Origin: an uncultured Clostridia bacterium
Lineage (GTDB): Bacteria; Bacillota; Clostridia; Christensenellales; Aristaeellaceae
Direction: 5' to 3'
Assembly: GCA_946626395.1 (NCBI GenBank)
Contig: CAMOUF010000113.1
Span: 1 to 16,378 of the forward strand
Length of the DNA: 16,378 nt
This document shows, one piece after another, positions 14,458-16,378 of this stretch. A model generated the notes under the pieces. That model did not search any database, had not been told where the DNA came from, and saw only the letters and a list, made by a program, of their open reading frames with translations. The position numbers and the translations under genes were made by a program. Within the stretch, counting starts at the first letter, position 1, and every line of letters starts with the position of its first letter.

Positions 14458-15264
14458 TTAATCCAACGTTTCCCCGAGCACTTTCAGCAGGTTCCCGCTG
14501 AAGATTTTTTGAAGCGCCGTTTCGCTCAGCCTCAGGCTCAGCAGATTTTGGATTTCCGGAATGGCCCGCCACATGGGAAAATCCGTGCCGAAGAGGATGC
14601 GGTCCTCTCCGTAGGCGGCGATCAATTCAAGCACCCTTTCATTGGGCACGGCGAAAAAGGTGCTGCTGGTGTCCACGTAGACATTGGTGTCCGCCAAATA
14701 TTTCACCGCCTCGTCCCATTCGCTGTATCCGCCGAAGTGAGCGCAGATCAGCGTCAGCCGGGGATGGCGCTTGAGAATGCCGGGGATCAGAGAGGGATTG
14801 GAATTATGGTAGCGGCTGTCCCCGGTGTGGAACATCATGGGGCATACCCCTTCGCAAGCGGCGAACAGCCGGTCCGCGCCCGGGTCAGCCAGGGAAAAAT
14901 GCTGCATATCGGGGTGCAGCTTGATGCCCTTCATGCCCGCCTTCAGCACCCGTTCCACTTCCTGGCCGGGGTTCTCCATGTCCGCGTGGAGGGTGCCAAA
15001 GCCCCACAGCCGGTCGGCGTGTTCGTTGACGGTGCGGATGAGAAAATCATTGATGTGCTCCACCTGCCGGGCCTCCACCGCCACGGCCAGGGCCAGGCTT
15101 TTTTGAATGCCCACCTGGTCGGCCTGCCGCAGCAGGTCTGCCACGGTGCCGTCCCGGTCCATGGGAATGTCGTAAAAATCGCCGATAGATTTGACCGCCT
15201 TTGCCGCGATCTTTTCGGGATATATATGGGTGTGGCAATCTAAAATCGTATAAGGGTATCCCAT
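14458..15264 (-). CDS. Amidohydrolase_2-family metal-dependent hydrolase
   Basis: This 268-residue TIM-barrel protein carries the amidohydrolase metal motifs: DCHTHIYPEK with His11 and His13, GIKLHPDMQ (113-121), MFHTGD with His146, CAHFGG with His176, and FGTDFPM with Asp228. The pattern fits PF04909 (amidohydrolase_2), whose members include decarboxylases and lactone or amide hydrolases. The substrate cannot be told from the sequence. The start is clear: the ATG at 15264 follows CTGGAGG. It lies 49 nt downstream of ylmH on the same strand and probably shares its transcript, though a hairpin sits between them. Confidence 0.87.
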   Translation of the reverse strand: MGYPYTILDCHTHIYPEKIAAKAVKSIGDFYDIPMDRDGTVADLLRQADQVGIQKSLALAVAVEARQVEHINDFLIRTVNEHADRLWGFGTLHADMENPGQEVERVLKAGMKGIKLHPDMQHFSLADPGADRLFAACEGVCPMMFHTGDSRYHNSNPSLIPGILKRHPRLTLICAHFGGYSEWDEAVKYLADTNVYVDTSSTFFAVPNERVLELIAAYGEDRILFGTDFPMWRAIPEIQNLLSLRLSETALQKIFSGNLLKVLGETLD

Positions 15265-15285
15265 AGCGCCTCCAGTTGTTTTGGG

Positions 15286-15312
15286 CGGAGCGGCTTTGCG
15301 CGCGCCGCTCCG
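15286..15312. other. Intergenic GC-rich hairpin between ylmH and the amidohydrolase gene
   Basis: Perfect 9-bp arms CGGAGCGGC (15286-15294) and GCCGCTCCG (15304-15312) surround a 9-nt loop. On the minus strand it starts 1 nt after the ylmH stop. No U-run follows (CCCAAAAC), so it is not a standard terminator. It could be a weak attenuator or protect the ylmH transcript end. Confidence 0.6.
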
Positions 15313-15313
15313 A

Positions 15314-16063
15314 TTAAATATACAGCTCCACCGCCGTGTTTTCCTTGCCCTTTTTGGACAGGCTGTCCACTCCCAGGTATTTCACCCTTCCAAAGCCCCT
15401 GACGGATATCACGTCCCCGGCCTTGGGCGTGTGGCCCGGGCTTTCGCACAGCCTGCCGGACACGAACACCTTCCCTGCCGGGAACAGGGCCTGGGCCTCT
15501 CCCCGGCTCAGTTTCCATACGTGGGCGATCAGTGCGTCCGCCCGCTGGGAGGAAAGCTGCACCGTCATCCGCCGGGTTTCGTACAGCGCCCCTTCCGGCA
15601 GTTCCTCCGTCCGCTGGCAGCGCAGCGGGGTGTGCCGGGCCTGGGTAAAGTTTTCGGCCAGATAGGGGGCGATGCGTTCTTCGCAGAACAGATACGCTCC
15701 ATCGGGCTTCACCACGATGTCCCCCAGCAATTCCCGCTCAATGCCCAGCGCCATCAGGGAACCTAAATAATCCCGATGGGTAAGGGGTTCGGCAAACTTT
15801 AAGCTCAGCGGCGAAACCCGCATCACCGCGATGGGGAAGGGCTCCTCATAGCCGCACAGGTCTTCGTTTCCAAACCGCAGCATCTGCCTCTCGCAGCCAT
15901 CCGCGCCGCCAAACAGCGTCCAGGGGGCGGGCGGCAGGGAGGGGATCAGGCTGAGAAAATCGGACCGGCCTGCCAGATCCAGGAAATGGGTAAAGCAATA
16001 AACGCCCTGGGTGTAGCTTCTGGCGGCCAGCTCCGTGAGCCGCTTCTTGAACGAATCGTCCAT
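15314..16063 (-). CDS. ylmH: S4-domain RNA-binding protein, YlmH/RqcP2-like
   Basis: The protein is 249 residues. The middle has the YlmH signature HRDYLGSLMALGIERELLGDIVV (96-118). The C-terminal third is an S4 RNA-binding fold (about 172-235) with LSRGEAQALFPAGKVFVSGR. In Bacillota, YlmH binds ribosomal 50S-tRNA complexes and is linked to quality control of stalled peptides. It usually sits in the ylmD-H/divIVA cell-division cluster, which is not seen beside it here. The ATG at 16063 follows GGGAGGGA; the longer open frame up to 16171 passes through the promoter and adds atypical residues. It leads a likely two-gene transcript with the amidohydrolase gene. Confidence 0.88.
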   Translation of the reverse strand: MDDSFKKRLTELAARSYTQGVYCFTHFLDLAGRSDFLSLIPSLPPAPWTLFGGADGCERQMLRFGNEDLCGYEEPFPIAVMRVSPLSLKFAEPLTHRDYLGSLMALGIERELLGDIVVKPDGAYLFCEERIAPYLAENFTQARHTPLRCQRTEELPEGALYETRRMTVQLSSQRADALIAHVWKLSRGEAQALFPAGKVFVSGRLCESPGHTPKAGDVISVRGFGRVKYLGVDSLSKKGKENTAVELYI

Positions 16064-16082
16064 TTTCTTCCCTCCCTCCCGT

Positions 16083-16111
16083 ATTATAGCATTGATCCCC
16101 AGGCCCCGCAA
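16083..16111 (-). promoter_or_regulatory. Promoter of ylmH
   Basis: On the minus strand, TTGCGG (16106-16111), a 17-bp spacer and a perfect TATAAT (16083-16088) are present. The -10 box ends only 19 nt before the ATG, so the leader is very short (about 13 nt), with the Shine-Dalgarno close to the 5' end. Confidence 0.6.
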
Positions 16112-16124
16112 GGCGGCGCACTGC

Positions 16125-16153
16125 TTGTGTTTTGTTCTTTTTGGGTGTAAAAT
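16125..16153 (+). promoter_or_regulatory. Possible promoter of the NUDIX gene
   Basis: TTGTGT (16125-16130), a 17-bp spacer and TAAAAT (16148-16153) are present, with a TG one base off the extended -10 position. The -35 is weak. It is divergent from the ylmH promoter. Confidence 0.4.
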
Positions 16154-16190
16154 ACAGAAAAGGATAAACATTCAAACACGGGAGGATCAC

Positions 16191-16378
16191 ATGGAAATCT
16201 GGGATTTATACGATGCGGACCGCCGCCTCACGGGGGAAACCGCCCTCCGGGGAGAGGCAATTCCGGAAGGAAGGTATCATCTGGTGGTGGACGCGCTGTT
16301 TTTGAACAGCAAAGGGGAAACCCTGCTCCAGCGCCGGGCCAGCACCAAGGACATCATGCCGGATATCTGGTCCGTGAC
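16191..16378 (+). CDS. NUDIX hydrolase, N-terminal part (truncated by window edge)
   Basis: The 62 visible residues begin MEIWDLYDADRRLTGE, then RGEAIPEGRYHLVVDALFLN and LLQRRASTKD. This is the typical N-terminus of NUDIX proteins of the isopentenyl-diphosphate-isomerase-like group, which cleave nucleoside diphosphate-linked substrates. The NUDIX box itself lies past the right edge, so activity cannot be judged. GGGAGG lies 6-7 nt before the ATG. The gene is divergent from ylmH. The coding sequence is incomplete at 16378. Confidence 0.85.
   Translation, partial: MEIWDLYDADRRLTGETALRGEAIPEGRYHLVVDALFLNSKGETLLQRRASTKDIMPDIWSV

Noticed and set aside
14321..14572. Minus-strand frame of 83 codons between the aldo/keto reductase and amidohydrolase genes
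   Set aside because: Most of it overlaps the amidohydrolase gene in another frame, and the remainder has no ribosome site or recognisable motif.

Overview
This window looks like the chromosome of a Gram-positive anaerobe, most likely a Clostridia-class Bacillota (gut or rumen type). The reasons are strong Shine-Dalgarno sequences of the AGGAGG type, the short HisG plus HisZ form of ATP phosphoribosyltransferase, a YlmH S4 protein, a COG1453-type Fe-S aldo/keto reductase, consensus sigma-A promoters, and fairly GC-rich genes separated by AT-rich gaps. The genus cannot be fixed from the sequence; the lineage is inference.

Positions 1-309 lie downstream of the histidine operon. They hold a MITE/REP-like inverted repeat (56-161) and a short tandem repeat (237-292), with no gene. 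Positions 310-7775 (minus strand) carry a compact nine-gene histidine operon in the order hisZ-hisG-hisD-hisC-hisB-hisH-hisA-hisF-hisIE. Most junctions overlap or nearly touch, so translation is probably coupled. A near-consensus promoter (7816-7844) sits over an 8-bp inverted repeat that could be a repressor site. The leader is only about 30 nt, too short for a T-box or attenuator. Every biosynthetic step is encoded except histidinol-phosphate phosphatase, which must lie elsewhere.

Positions 7858-9259 are mostly intergenic. They hold decayed direct repeats, a terminator (8111-8150) and an orphan Nif11-leader-like peptide gene (8252-8629, minus strand). They also hold a second palindromic repeat (8857-9000) and, at 9058, a strong promoter with a structured leader of about 165 nt.

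Positions 9260-12981 (plus strand) form a three-gene membrane operon. Its genes encode a Bax inhibitor-1/YccA-type seven-helix protein, a membrane-domain/ABCG-type ATPase fusion, and an ABC-2 permease. The permease has a roughly 255-residue loop containing seven degenerate repeats of about 27 residues. The operon ends at a clear terminator (13008-13039). This operon, its leader and the divergent Nif11-like peptide are the least ordinary part of the window.

Positions 13056-14270 carry a monocistronic aldo/keto reductase-like protein with a C-terminal double Fe-S domain. Positions 14458-16063 (minus strand) carry ylmH followed by an amidohydrolase_2-family enzyme. A NUDIX hydrolase (from 16191, plus strand) runs off the right edge, divergent from ylmH.
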